A DNA stretch of 63,857 nucleotides from Sutterella wadsworthensis 2_1_59BFAA (GTDB lineage: Bacteria; Pseudomonadota; Gammaproteobacteria; Burkholderiales; Burkholderiaceae_F). Of this stretch, positions 48,430-57,400 are shown piece by piece; positions within the stretch are counted from its first letter, which is position 1, and each line of letters starts with the position of its first letter. The stretch is from the NCBI RefSeq assembly GCF_000297775.1, contig NZ_JH815519.1, positions 153,836 through 217,692 on the forward strand, in the 5' to 3' direction. The notes below the pieces were generated by a model. It was not told where the DNA came from and ran no database searches. It worked only from the letters and a program-made list of their open reading frames with translations. Both the position numbers and the translations under genes were made by a program.

Positions 48430-49284
48430 GTGTTCTCGTCCCTTGCCGACAAGCTCGTGCTTTCCAACGGCGTCCAGATGCCGGGCATCGGCTTTGGCAC
48501 TTGGCAGGTGCCCACCGACAGCACGCTTGAAAACGCCGTCTCGGCGGCCCTCAAGCTCGGCTACCGCTTCTTCGACACCGCACAGATCTACGGCAACGCC
48601 TCCGCCATCGGCCGCGGCGTGTTGCTGAGCGATCTGCCGCGCGCTGAGATCTTCATCTCGAGCAAGATCTGGACGTCGCACCGAAGCTACGACGGTGTGA
48701 TGCGGGCCTTCACCGACATCATCGAGCAGCTCAAGACCACGTACCTCGACCAGCTCCTCATCCACTGGCCCGCCACTCAGGGCGAGCCCATGATCTGGCA
48801 GAGCCAGAACGCGGGCACCTGGCGCGCCCTCGAAGACCTCTACGAACAGGGCGCGGTCAAGGTGATCGGCGTCTCGAACTTCCTGCCGCACCACCTCGTG
48901 CCGCTGCTCGCCCGCGCGCGCATCCGCCCGATGGTCAACCAGCTCGAGATCCACCCCGGCTATCCGCAATTCGCGGCCGTCAACTTCTGCTTCAAGCAGA
49001 ACATTGCCGTTCAGGCCTGGAGCCCGCTCGGCCGCGGCGGTCTCACACACCACCCGCTCCTCATCGAACTTGGTGAGAAGTACGGCGTCTCCCCCGCCCT
49101 CATCGCCCTGCGCTGGAGCCTGCAGCACGGCTTCATACCTGTCGTGAAAGCACTCGATGCGGAACACATGAAGTCCAATCTCGACGCCTTCGGCCTCACA
49201 CTCGAGGACGAGGACATGACGCGCCTCGACACGATGCAGCAGGTCGCCTTCTCGGGACTGCACCCCGACACCGTCACCTTCTGA
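48430..49284 (+). CDS. Aldo/keto reductase
   Basis: A 284-residue NAD(P)H-dependent oxidoreductase with the AKR TIM barrel. The start GTG at 48430 has AGAGGAG upstream and gives the family-typical LVLSNGVQMPGIGFGTWQ. Motifs: catalytic GYRFFDTAQIYGN (Asp and Tyr), lysine in ISSKIW, LIHWPA with the catalytic histidine, GVSNF, and the cofactor region IPVVKALD where the usual K-S is VKAL. It most resembles bacterial 2,5-diketo-gluconate reductase/YeaE-like members; the substrate is unknown. The 289 bp before it flank IscB copy 2 and hold its promoter. Confidence 0.88.
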   Translation: MFSSLADKLVLSNGVQMPGIGFGTWQVPTDSTLENAVSAALKLGYRFFDTAQIYGNASAIGRGVLLSDLPRAEIFISSKIWTSHRSYDGVMRAFTDIIEQLKTTYLDQLLIHWPATQGEPMIWQSQNAGTWRALEDLYEQGAVKVIGVSNFLPHHLVPLLARARIRPMVNQLEIHPGYPQFAAVNFCFKQNIAVQAWSPLGRGGLTHHPLLIELGEKYGVSPALIALRWSLQHGFIPVVKALDAEHMKSNLDAFGLTLEDEDMTRLDTMQQVAFSGLHPDTVTF

Positions 49285-49298
49285 CGACGCCCAGCCAC

Positions 49299-49366
49299 GA
49301 AAGCCCGCCCTTCACGAAGGCGGGCTTTTTGGTAACCGAAAACCGACATGCTCTCAGGTCGGTTTT
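49299..49366 (+). terminator. Two consecutive hairpin terminators after the aldo/keto reductase
   Basis: First: AAGCCCGCC (49301-49309) with GGCGGGCTTTTT (49319-49330). Second: AAAACCGAC (49339-49347) with GTCGGTTTT (49358-49366). Both have T runs on the plus strand. Confidence 0.82.
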
Positions 49367-49368
49367 TG

Positions 49369-49512
49369 TACCTCTTGAAAATTTCGAGCCAGTCTGACTT
49401 CGGAGAAGAACATTCTCGCCCGAGGGAAACGCCGCCCATCTCCATCGGACCAAGTCGATACCTCTTTGGAGGTAGCACCGCAATTCTATTACAGAATAGC
49501 GTCATTACCTCT
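49369..49512 (+). promoter_or_regulatory. NarL/NarP-type heptamer sites upstream of nap
   Basis: The NarL heptamer consensus is TACYYMT. TACCTCT occurs at 49369-49375, 49459-49465 and 49506-49512. The middle one is paired with GGAGGTA two bases later (49468-49474), a 7-2-7 inverted arrangement with 13 of 14 consensus positions. An inverted repeat ATTCT/AGAAT lies at about 49484-49498. The NarXL-type genes at 54771-57252 are the natural partner. The remainder of the 340-bp gap before napD shows nothing else. Confidence 0.65.
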
Positions 49513-49681
49513 CCCACAGTCAAATCAGGGCTTCGAGCCGCCTCACCGCCTTCAGGGAAAGATGCTGCCACGGGGCCAACCCCTATCTCCAAAGAGCCTC
49601 CCGCACCTCTCTTCAAGCGTCTAGGCGGTGCGTGCGCAGCTCCCTACAATCAGCTCATCGGAACGTGAAAAAGGCCACCGA

Positions 49682-49924
49682 ATGAACTACTCCTCCGTTG
49701 TCATCACGCTCGGCGCCGAAAGCCGTGCGCTCAAAGCACTTTCTGCCCTCGAAGGACTCGAGGTCCACCACGTCGACGAGGCGTCCCGCAGAGTCGTCGC
49801 CGTCATCGAGGCCGAGACCACGGGACTCGAGGCTGACGTCTTCGAAAGGATCCGCCGCACCGAAGGCGTCATCGACGTCAGCCTGCACGCCCACTACTTC
49901 GAGGACGAGGCGACAGCCGAGTAG
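49682..49924 (+). CDS. napD: NapA-specific chaperone NapD
   Basis: An 80-residue cytoplasmic chaperone that binds the NapA Tat signal during cofactor insertion. The fold pattern fits NapD: YSSVVITL at the N-terminus, AALSALEGLEVHHVDEASRRVVAVIEAE in the middle and EGVIDVSLHAHYFE at the C-terminus. The ATG at 49682 fits the family length; the frame extends 18 codons upstream without likeness. It is the first gene of napDAGHB. Confidence 0.85.
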   Translation: MNYSSVVITLGAESRALKALSALEGLEVHHVDEASRRVVAVIEAETTGLEADVFERIRRTEGVIDVSLHAHYFEDEATAE

Positions 49925-49975
49925 TCCCTTCCCTTCACGACAGACCCCGACAGCATTCAAGCAAAGGAGACCTCC

Positions 49976-52717
49976 ATGTCAGTCCATCAAGTCAACGAGA
50001 AGCGCCGCGCCCTCATCAAGTCCGGCCTCGCCGCAGGCGCCGCCATGTCGATCGGCATTCCCGTCACGTCCGTTCAGGCCGCCAGCGCCCGCAAGTCCGA
50101 AGAGGGCATCTCCTGGCACAAGGGCGTGTGCCGCTTCTGCGGCACGGGCTGCGGCCTCCAGGTCGGCGTCCGCGACGGCCGCATCATCGCCACGAAGGGC
50201 GACCCCGACGCGCCCGTCAACCGCGGCCTCAACTGCGTCAAGGGCTACTTCAACGCCAAGATCATGTACGGCAGGGACCGTCTGACGCAACCGCTCATGC
50301 GCCGCACCAACGGCAAGTTCGACAAGAACGGCAAGTTCGAACCCGTCTCCTGGGACGAGGCCTTCGACGAAATGGCGCGCCAGTTCAAGCGTGTCTACGC
50401 CGAAAAGGGGCCCTCGGGCGTCGCGCTCGTGGGCTCCGGCCAGTACACCATTCCCGAGGCCTACACCGCCACGAAGCTCTGGAAGGGCGGCTTCCGCTCC
50501 AACAACATCGACCCGAACGCCCGACTCTGCATGGCGTCCGCTGTCGTGGGCTTCTACCAGACCTTCGGCGTCGACGAGCCCGCCAACAACTACAGCGACA
50601 TCGAGTTCGCCAACACGATGATCCTCTGGGGCAACAACATGGCCGAGGCCCACCCCGTGCTCTGGTCGCGCGTGGCCAACCGCAAGCTCACGGACCCGAA
50701 CACGAAGGTCATCAACCTGACGACCTACCGCAACATGTCGTCCGACCTCGCCGACGAGACCATCATCTTCAAGCCCAACGGCGACCTTGCTATCGCGAAC
50801 TACCTGATCCGCGAGATCATCAGCCGCGGCGCCGTCGACGAGGACTTCGTCTCGAAGCACACCATCTTCACCGCCGGCGTCACCGACATCGGCTACGGCC
50901 TGCGCAACACCGACAAGTACGCCTACCCCGCCGAACGCGACATTCTTGAAAAGCAGAAGCGCATCCGCCTGAGCCCCGCCGAGGCGACCGCCATGGGCCT
51001 CAAGGCCGGCACCGAGGTCGAGCAAAAGAACTCGGGCGGCTCCGCCGGCGCCCACTGGCAGATCGAGTTCGAGGAGTTCCGCAAGGCCGTCGAGCCATAC
51101 ACCCTCGACTTCGTCGCCCCGCTCGTCAAGGGCGATGACGACGAAACGCTCGAAAGCTTCAAGGCCCGCCTCGTGCGCCTCGCCGACCTCGTCTGCGACC
51201 GCAAGCGCGACCTGCTGAGCTTCTGGTGCATGGGCTTCAACCAGCACCAGCGCGGCGTCTGGGCCAACGAGCTCGTCTACTCGATCCATCTTCTCATGGG
51301 CAAGCACGCCAAGCCAGGCAACGGCGCCTTCTCGCTCACGGGCCAGCCTTCCGCCTGCGGCTCTGCCCGCGAGGTCGGCACGTTCTGCCACCGTCTTCCC
51401 TCCGACATGCTCGTCGCCAACGGCGAGCACAGGAAGAAGACCGAAAGCATCTGGAATCTGCCCGCCGGCACGCTCAACCCCAAGGTCGGCTACTCCGTCA
51501 TGGAGATCATGCGCGGCCTTGAGGACGGCTCCGTCAACTTCATGTGGACCCAGGTCGTCAACATCCTCCAGTCGACGCCCAACAACACCCACTGGGTGCG
51601 CGCCGCCCGCGATCCGAAGAACTTCGTGGTCGTCTCCGACGTCTATCCGACCTACTCCGCCCGCGCGGCCGACCTGATCCTGCCCGCCGCCATGCACTTC
51701 GAGAAGTGGGGCCTCTACGGCAACGCCGAACGCCGCACCCAGGGCTGGCACCAGCTCGTCAAGGCGCCCGGCGAAGCGAAGACCGACATCTGGATGATGA
51801 TGGAGTTCGCCCGCCGCTTCACGGTCGACGAGCTCTACCGTGCGCAGCCCCTCAAGGGCGTCCCGGGCGATGCGCTCCCCGACGTGCGAGAAGCCGCCGC
51901 GGCCATGGGTCTCAAGGGCGACGCCACGCTCTTCGACGTGCTCTTCGCGCCGTCCGCAGCCCGTCAGGCCGCCTGGCCCGACCCGCTCTACAAGAAGGAG
52001 CTCAACGCCACGGGCGAGGCCCTCGGCCTCCCGTACTTCCCGGAAAAGGCGCTCTTCGGCGAATACCGTCAGTTCACGCTAGGCAACGGCCACGACCTCG
52101 CCGACTTCGACACGTACATGCGCGAGGACGTGCGCGGCCTGCTCTGGCCCGTCGTCAACGGCCGCGAGACGCTCTACCGCTTCAACGTCGAGTACGACCC
52201 GTACGCCAAGCCCGACAACCTCTTCTACGGCAAGCTCATGAAGCCCGTCGGCAAGGGCACGCGCCATGCGCTCACGGACAAGAACGCCGTCGCACATCCC
52301 GGCACCGCCAAGATCTTCTTCCGTCCCTACATGGACCCGGTCGAGATGCCCGACGCCAACTACGACCTCTGGCTCTGCACGGGCCGCATCCTCGAGCACT
52401 GGCACACGGGCTCGATGACCCGCCGCGTGCCCGAGCTCGACCGTGCAGCTCCGCGCGCCGTGCTCTACATGAACCCGGCCGACGCCGAGCGCCGCGGCAT
52501 CAGGCGCGGCGACACCGCCACCGTCACGAGCCGCCACGGCGAGTGCAAGGCCGTCGTCGAAACCAAGGTGCGCAACATCATGCCGCGAGGCATGACCTGG
52601 CTCGCCTTCTTCGACGACAAGGTGCTCTGCAACTCCGTCGTCATCGACGCCATGGACCCGATCTCCCTTGAACCCGACTTCAAGAAGACCGCGGTCAAGG
52701 TTGTCCGCGACATCTGA
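49976..52717 (+). CDS. napA: Periplasmic nitrate reductase catalytic subunit NapA
   Basis: A 913-residue Mo-bis-MGD enzyme reducing nitrate to nitrite in the periplasm. The Tat signal is KRRALIKSG (about 9-17). The [4Fe-4S] site is CRFCGTGCGLQVG with NCVKGY. The Mo-ligand cysteine is in ARLCMASAVVGFYQTFG (about 185), and MGD-binding segments include LWGNNMAEAHPVLW. The C-terminal domain has ILEHWHTGSMTRRVPEL, typical of Nap. GGAG precedes the ATG. Confidence 0.95.
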   Translation: MSVHQVNEKRRALIKSGLAAGAAMSIGIPVTSVQAASARKSEEGISWHKGVCRFCGTGCGLQVGVRDGRIIATKGDPDAPVNRGLNCVKGYFNAKIMYGRDRLTQPLMRRTNGKFDKNGKFEPVSWDEAFDEMARQFKRVYAEKGPSGVALVGSGQYTIPEAYTATKLWKGGFRSNNIDPNARLCMASAVVGFYQTFGVDEPANNYSDIEFANTMILWGNNMAEAHPVLWSRVANRKLTDPNTKVINLTTYRNMSSDLADETIIFKPNGDLAIANYLIREIISRGAVDEDFVSKHTIFTAGVTDIGYGLRNTDKYAYPAERDILEKQKRIRLSPAEATAMGLKAGTEVEQKNSGGSAGAHWQIEFEEFRKAVEPYTLDFVAPLVKGDDDETLESFKARLVRLADLVCDRKRDLLSFWCMGFNQHQRGVWANELVYSIHLLMGKHAKPGNGAFSLTGQPSACGSAREVGTFCHRLPSDMLVANGEHRKKTESIWNLPAGTLNPKVGYSVMEIMRGLEDGSVNFMWTQVVNILQSTPNNTHWVRAARDPKNFVVVSDVYPTYSARAADLILPAAMHFEKWGLYGNAERRTQGWHQLVKAPGEAKTDIWMMMEFARRFTVDELYRAQPLKGVPGDALPDVREAAAAMGLKGDATLFDVLFAPSAARQAAWPDPLYKKELNATGEALGLPYFPEKALFGEYRQFTLGNGHDLADFDTYMREDVRGLLWPVVNGRETLYRFNVEYDPYAKPDNLFYGKLMKPVGKGTRHALTDKNAVAHPGTAKIFFRPYMDPVEMPDANYDLWLCTGRILEHWHTGSMTRRVPELDRAAPRAVLYMNPADAERRGIRRGDTATVTSRHGECKAVVETKVRNIMPRGMTWLAFFDDKVLCNSVVIDAMDPISLEPDFKKTAVKVVRDI

Positions 52718-52728
52718 CCGGAGTCCTC

Positions 52729-53496
52729 ATGACGGGAAGCGCCAAGACCACCCGCCGCGAATTCCTCACGAAGGCCTGCGAACTTTCGGCTGCAGGCTTC
52801 GTGACGGCCTTCGCCTGGGGCTCGCTCAGCCTTCGCGACGCCAACGCGCGCTGGATGCCAAGGCCTCCTGGCGCCGTCGACGGCAAGGACTTCCTCGCAC
52901 TCTGCTCGCGCTGCGGGCAGTGCGTGACGTCCTGTCCGTACGAAACGCTCAGGCTGGCGGGGCCGTTCGATCCCGCTCCCGGCGGCACACCCTTCTTCGT
53001 TCCCGAGGAGATCCCCTGCTACATGTGCAAGGACATCCCCTGCGTGAAGGCCTGCCCGACGGGTGCGCTCTCGCCTGCGCTCACCGGCATCAGCGACGCC
53101 CGCATGGGCATCGCCGTCGTCGACCCCGCCTCGTGCCTCTCGCACCAGGGACTTCGCTGCGAGGTGTGCTACCGCGCCTGCCCCGAGGAGGAGAAGGCGC
53201 TCACGATCGAAATGCATCCGCGCGGCATCAGCCGTCACGCGATGTTCATCCCGGTCGTGCACCCCGAGCACTGCACGGGCTGTGGCCTGTGCACGAAGAG
53301 CTGTCCCACGGGCACGCCCGCCATCCGCATTGCGGACAGAAAGGCCGTGCTCGGCGAGATCGGCGGTCACTACCGCCTCGGCTGGCTACCCGACGATGAT
53401 CCGAAGAACCGGCGCGGGGACGCCCCCGCAGACGCCCCCGAGGCTTCCGCCCAGGGCGCAGGCGGCCTCGACTACCTCAATGAGAATGCGCTATGA
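52729..53496 (+). CDS. napG: Ferredoxin-type protein NapG
   Basis: A 255-residue periplasmic iron-sulfur protein that with NapH forms a menaquinol dehydrogenase feeding NapB/NapA. It has a Tat signal (TRREFLTKACELSAA). Four [4Fe-4S] clusters are predicted from CSRCGQCVTSCP, CYMCKDIPCVKACP, CEVCYRACP and CTGCGLCTKSCP. It starts 11 bases after napA and its stop overlaps napH by four bases. Confidence 0.93.
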   Translation: MTGSAKTTRREFLTKACELSAAGFVTAFAWGSLSLRDANARWMPRPPGAVDGKDFLALCSRCGQCVTSCPYETLRLAGPFDPAPGGTPFFVPEEIPCYMCKDIPCVKACPTGALSPALTGISDARMGIAVVDPASCLSHQGLRCEVCYRACPEEEKALTIEMHPRGISRHAMFIPVVHPEHCTGCGLCTKSCPTGTPAIRIADRKAVLGEIGGHYRLGWLPDDDPKNRRGDAPADAPEASAQGAGGLDYLNENAL

Positions 53497-54368
53497 AGCG
53501 GCTCTACAACATGCGTTGGACGCTTGCCCGCCGCGCACTTCAGCTTGCGGTGCTCGGGCTCTTTGCGGGCACGGCGCGCCTCGGGTGGACGCTCGCGGGC
53601 GAGCCTCTCCTTGACGGCACGCTCTCGGCCTCCGAAGTTGCCGGCACGATTCCACTCTCCGACCCGCTTGCGCTCCTCGAGCGCCTTGCGGCGGGGCACA
53701 TGCCGACGCTCACGGCCGGACTCGGCGCCCTCATCGTCCTCGTGCTCTACAGCCTTCTGGGCTCGCGCACCTTCTGCGGCTGGATCTGCCCCATGGACAT
53801 GGTGGCCGACGCCGCCGAGTGGCTTCGCGTTCGCCTAGAGCTCAAGGCCGACGTCGTGCGCATCTCGAACAAGGTCCGCTACGGCCTTCTCGCCGCCGCG
53901 CTCATTCTGAGCGCCGCCACGGGCACGGCCGCCTTCGAGGCGGTGAGCCCGCAGGCCTGGATCTGGCGTGATCTCGTCTTCGGCACGGGGCTCGCAGCGC
54001 TCTCGGCCGCCTCCGCGGTCTTCGCGCTCGACCTTGCGCTCATGAAGCACGGCTGGTGCGGTCACCTCTGCCCGCTCGGCGCCTTCTGGTCGCTCGTCGG
54101 TCGCCTGACGCGCTCCCCCGTCGTGCGCGTCAGCTTTGACGACGCAGCTTGCAACCGCTGCGGCGACTGCCTGCGCGCCTGTCCCGAACCCCACGTCATC
54201 CGCTTCGCCAGCCTGAAGGAAACGGGCCGCATTCCCGCCGGCGACTGCCTCAACTGCGGCCGCTGCATCGAGGCCTGCGGCGAAAACGCGCTCAAGTTCC
54301 GCATCGGCCCCGCCCCCAGGATCAGGACTTCCTCCGACACCCATCAAGGAGAAAACCATCATGATTAA
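53493..54368 (+). CDS. napH: Membrane ferredoxin NapH
   Basis: A 291-residue quinol-oxidising membrane subunit with about four helices. The paired CGWICPM and CGHLCPLG motifs mark the membrane-side cysteines. Two C-terminal [4Fe-4S] clusters (CNRCGDCLRACP and CLNCGRCIEACGE) face the cytoplasm. It is coupled to napG by an ATGA overlap and to napB by an eight-base overlap. With no napC in the operon, NapGH is presumably the main electron route. Confidence 0.92.
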   Translation: MKRLYNMRWTLARRALQLAVLGLFAGTARLGWTLAGEPLLDGTLSASEVAGTIPLSDPLALLERLAAGHMPTLTAGLGALIVLVLYSLLGSRTFCGWICPMDMVADAAEWLRVRLELKADVVRISNKVRYGLLAAALILSAATGTAAFEAVSPQAWIWRDLVFGTGLAALSAASAVFALDLALMKHGWCGHLCPLGAFWSLVGRLTRSPVVRVSFDDAACNRCGDCLRACPEPHVIRFASLKETGRIPAGDCLNCGRCIEACGENALKFRIGPAPRIRTSSDTHQGENHHD

Positions 54369-54672
54369 GAAACTCGCCCCGCTTTTCGCGACCCTCTGTC
54401 TTCTCTCGGGCGCCACCGTCGTCCAGGCAGGCGACACCGACATCATCGGCGCGCCGGGCATCATCCCGCATCCGATCGAGAGTTACCTCCCGATCACGGC
54501 CGAACGCAACAGCTGCCTCATGTGCCACAAGAACGCCGTGGCCAAGGACCGCAAGGCGGGTGAAATCCCGCTCACCCACCTCAAGGACGGCAAGATCACG
54601 GGCGACCGCTGGAACTGCACGCTCTGCCACGCGCCGAGCATGCCCGCCGAAACCAACGCCAAGGCCAAGTAA
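54361..54672 (+). CDS. napB: Diheme cytochrome subunit NapB (short form)
   Basis: A 103-residue periplasmic diheme cytochrome passing electrons to NapA. The Sec signal peptide ends VVQAGD (about 24). Haem motifs are CLMCH (about 52-56) and CTLCH (about 87-91). At about 80 mature residues it is shorter than the roughly 120-residue mature NapB of E. coli, lacking part of the N-terminal arm, but both haem sites and nearby histidines (HPIES, LTHLKDG) remain. It is the last gene of the operon. Confidence 0.9.
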   Translation: MIKKLAPLFATLCLLSGATVVQAGDTDIIGAPGIIPHPIESYLPITAERNSCLMCHKNAVAKDRKAGEIPLTHLKDGKITGDRWNCTLCHAPSMPAETNAKAK

Positions 54673-54714
54673 GCGCTGCGTCGTCCAATCGGGCGGCACG
54701 CATCCTCAAAGAAC

Positions 54715-54747
54715 AAAGGCCGCAGGAGATTCGCTCCTGCGGCCTTT
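54715..54747. terminator. Bidirectional terminator between napB and the NarL-type gene
   Basis: AAAGGCCGCAGGAG and CTCCTGCGGCCTTT form a 14-bp stem with a five-base loop, with A and T ends on both strands. Confidence 0.88.
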
Positions 54748-54770
54748 GTTCATTCGTCATCCGTCGCCTT

Positions 54771-55424
54771 TCATTCGGCGGTCTTCTGCTGTGCGGCCCA
54801 GACGGCGGCCTCGACGCGGCTGCGGCAGCCGAGCTTCTTGAGCAGATGCTTCACGTGGCCCTTGACGGTGCCCTCCGTGATGTCGAGCCTGCGGGCGATG
54901 ACCTTGTTGGTGCAGCCCTTGGCGATCAGGTCGAGCACCTCGGCCTCGCGCCCCGTGAGCGTGGGTCGCTCCTCAAGCGTGGAGGACATCTTCGCGCGAA
55001 GCGTGGTCGTGAGGAAAGCAAGCATCGACGCATCCACGACGGTCTGCCCCTCGAGCGCCCTTCGGATCGACTTCAGGAACTCCTCGGGCTCCATGTCCTT
55101 GAGGAAGTACCCGTCCGCGCCCGCCTGGATGCAGGCCGTCAGGTCCTTGCCCGAGTCGCTCACCGTGAGGACCACGATGCGGCGCGACGGATCCTCGTCC
55201 TTGAGTGTCGAGAGGATCTCCACGCCCGAGCAGCCCTTCATATTGAGGTCGAGGATCGTCAGGTCGGGTTCGGTGCGTCTGACAAGCTTGATCGCCTCCT
55301 CGCGCGTGCCCGCCTCGCCCACGACGTCAAGCCCCTGCTCTAGGTCGAGGAGCTCGCGCACGCCGCGGCGAAAGAGCGGATGGTCGTCGATGATCGCGAT
55401 CGTATGGCGTTCCTTGCTGGTCAT
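54771..55424 (-). CDS. NarL/NarP-family response regulator
   Basis: A 217-residue receiver plus LuxR-type HTH regulator. The phospho-acceptor Asp is in LTILDLNMKGCSGVE (about 59), and the receiver starts TIAIIDDHPLFRRGV. The HTH region LTGREAEVLDLIAKGCTNKVIA spans about 152-173. The start at 55424 is chosen; ten further in-frame codons exist upstream. It follows the NarX-type kinase and probably controls nap through the heptamers at 49369-49512 in response to nitrate or nitrite. Confidence 0.88.
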   Translation of the reverse strand: MTSKERHTIAIIDDHPLFRRGVRELLDLEQGLDVVGEAGTREEAIKLVRRTEPDLTILDLNMKGCSGVEILSTLKDEDPSRRIVVLTVSDSGKDLTACIQAGADGYFLKDMEPEEFLKSIRRALEGQTVVDASMLAFLTTTLRAKMSSTLEERPTLTGREAEVLDLIAKGCTNKVIARRLDITEGTVKGHVKHLLKKLGCRSRVEAAVWAAQQKTAE

Positions 55425-55485
55425 TTGCTGGCCGTTCCCTGAAGAAAATTGCATTCTTTAATTCTACCGCTGCACGCAGGCGCCT

Positions 55486-57252
55486 TCAGTCCCGTCTTTC
55501 GGGGACGACGAGCGTGACGCAGGTGCCGCCACCCTCGGCCGGCGCCACCGTGAGCGTGCCGTGCAGCGCCTCGGCGCGCTCCTTCATGATCGAGAGCCCG
55601 AAGTGCTTGTAGCGTCCGGGGGCAGCGGGGATGCCGACGCCGTCGTCCTGAACCCTGAGCACGAACATGTCGTCCGCTCCGCGCGAAAGCGTCACGCGTA
55701 CGCTGCTCGCACGCGCATGCTTCTCGACGTTGACGAGTGCCTCCCGCAGGATGTGCACGAAGTGGATCTGCTCGTTGGGCGTGAGCTCGAGTCCGAGAAG
55801 TGCGTTCGAAACCGTTGTCGCAATGCCCGTGCGGCCGCGGAACTCCTCGACCGTCTCCTCGACGGCGCCGTTGAGACCCGAGCTGCTGATCTGTAGCCTG
55901 AAGGTCGTGAGCACCTCGCGAAGCTGCCTGTAGGCCGTCGTGATGCCCTCGGAAAGCTCGTTGACAGCCTCCATCACCTTCTCCTGAGGCTCGCCGCGCT
56001 CGATGAAGACCTTGAGGCGGTGCATCTGAATGCGCGAATAGGAGAGCGACTGCGCGATCGAGTCGTGGAGCTCGCGCGCGATCGTCGAGCGCTCCTCAAG
56101 CACCGCCAGACGCCTGTCGTCCGACTGCCGGGTGCTGCGCTCGATGCCGCGCCCGATCGTCTGTGCAAGCGCCTCGCCGAAACCGGTCTGCCAGTCCTCG
56201 GGCTCTGCATCAAAGACCGCCTCGAGCGTGCCCATCGACGGATTGGCATTGGAGAGTACGAAGCGCACGACGCCCGTCTCGGGTTCGTCCTCAGGCCAAG
56301 CGTCCGATTCTCCGAGAACCGCGGCCGTACCGTCCGTGCTGACGACGAGCCTCACGGCTCTCGCTCCGAACTGTACGCAGGACTCCTCGAGCAGGTCGTC
56401 GAGCGAATGGCGCTTGAAGACCGCGCCCCAGGCCGCCGACTGCGCCACGCGGCTCAGGAACTGAAGACCTGCGTTGCGGCGGTTGAGGTCCTCGGTCTTC
56501 TTCTCGACCTCATGCTCAAGATTGCCGTAAAGACGGCCGAGCTCGTCGACCATGAAGTTGAAGCTCGTCGCGAGCCTGCCGATCTCATCGGGCGCCGGGA
56601 CCTTCGCCCTCACCGAGAAGTCGCCCTTTCTCACCGCATCGGCAGCCGAGCCGATGGCCAGCAACGGCCTGAAGATGCTCCTCTGCATGACGAGAAGCAT
56701 CACGAAGCTCACGCCCATGGCGCCGAAGAGAATGAGGGTGAGGATCTTCTGCAGGAGTGCAAGACGCTCGTTGAGCCCGTTCTCAAGCGTCTGGACGAAC
56801 CGGTCGACGTCCTCCACGAACGAAGGAATCTGCTCCGTGAAGCGCCGCCTGGCCTCAAGACTGTCGATGCTCGCCTCCGCAAGTGGACGCACGCCCTTTT
56901 CGAATCTATCCTTGAGGGCTACGTACTGGATGTAGGCGGGATTGCCCGAATCGTGGGGCACGCCGTTGAGAAGGCCCGGGCTCATGAGCTTGACGCCGAA
57001 CTCGTCGAGCGCCGTCATGGTCTTCTCCCTTCGCTGCTCGAAGGAGGAGAAAGGATCCGCAACGGCAAGCGCAAGCTTGTAGCTCTGCATGCGCATGCTG
57101 CCCGAGACGTTGATGGCGCCCCCAGATCCCGTCGAGCGCTCCGTGAGAATCAGAGCGGGGGCCGCGGCGAGTACGGCCAGAAGACCGATCACGGCCAGAA
57201 CGACGAAGCACTGTCGGACAATGGAGGCGCGAAGCCATTTGATGATGCGCAT
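55486..57252 (-). CDS. NarX/NarQ-type nitrate sensor histidine kinase
   Basis: A 588-residue sensor. Membrane helices near 14-33 and 170-190 enclose a four-helix periplasmic domain whose P-box, NVSGSMRMQSYKL (about 47-59), matches the nitrate-binding sequence of NarX/NarQ. HAMP and a signalling helix follow, then a GAF-like middle region with a cysteine (ESCVQFG). The HisKA_3 dimerisation motif is ARELHDSIAQSLSY (His about 394). The C-terminal HATPase has HILREALVNVEKHA and DDGVGI. It is cotranscribed with the regulator 61 bp downstream. Confidence 0.9.
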   Translation of the reverse strand: MRIIKWLRASIVRQCFVVLAVIGLLAVLAAAPALILTERSTGSGGAINVSGSMRMQSYKLALAVADPFSSFEQRREKTMTALDEFGVKLMSPGLLNGVPHDSGNPAYIQYVALKDRFEKGVRPLAEASIDSLEARRRFTEQIPSFVEDVDRFVQTLENGLNERLALLQKILTLILFGAMGVSFVMLLVMQRSIFRPLLAIGSAADAVRKGDFSVRAKVPAPDEIGRLATSFNFMVDELGRLYGNLEHEVEKKTEDLNRRNAGLQFLSRVAQSAAWGAVFKRHSLDDLLEESCVQFGARAVRLVVSTDGTAAVLGESDAWPEDEPETGVVRFVLSNANPSMGTLEAVFDAEPEDWQTGFGEALAQTIGRGIERSTRQSDDRRLAVLEERSTIARELHDSIAQSLSYSRIQMHRLKVFIERGEPQEKVMEAVNELSEGITTAYRQLREVLTTFRLQISSSGLNGAVEETVEEFRGRTGIATTVSNALLGLELTPNEQIHFVHILREALVNVEKHARASSVRVTLSRGADDMFVLRVQDDGVGIPAAPGRYKHFGLSIMKERAEALHGTLTVAPAEGGGTCVTLVVPERRD

Positions 57253-57343
57253 GGCGGATCCTTGAAGCGGAGGTTGTACGGGCGGATCCTTCGATTTTAC
57301 AAAGGCGCCGGTGCGGGACGAAAGATGATGCAGGAAAAGCGAA

Positions 57344-57373
57344 GGGGCCGCTCCATCAATGTGGAGAGCCCCC
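57344..57373 (-). terminator. Hairpin after copA
   Basis: CTCCA/TGGAG with outer GGGGC/GCCCC arms lies just past the copA stop on the minus strand. A moderately T-containing tail follows. Confidence 0.55.
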
Positions 57374-57400
57374 TGCAGAATGCTCCGTGCGTTCTCAGGC

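Noticed and set aside
49331-49681. Molybdenum-cofactor riboswitch upstream of nap
   Set aside because: I saw only terminators and NarL-type heptamers; the expected multi-helix motif is not recognisable.
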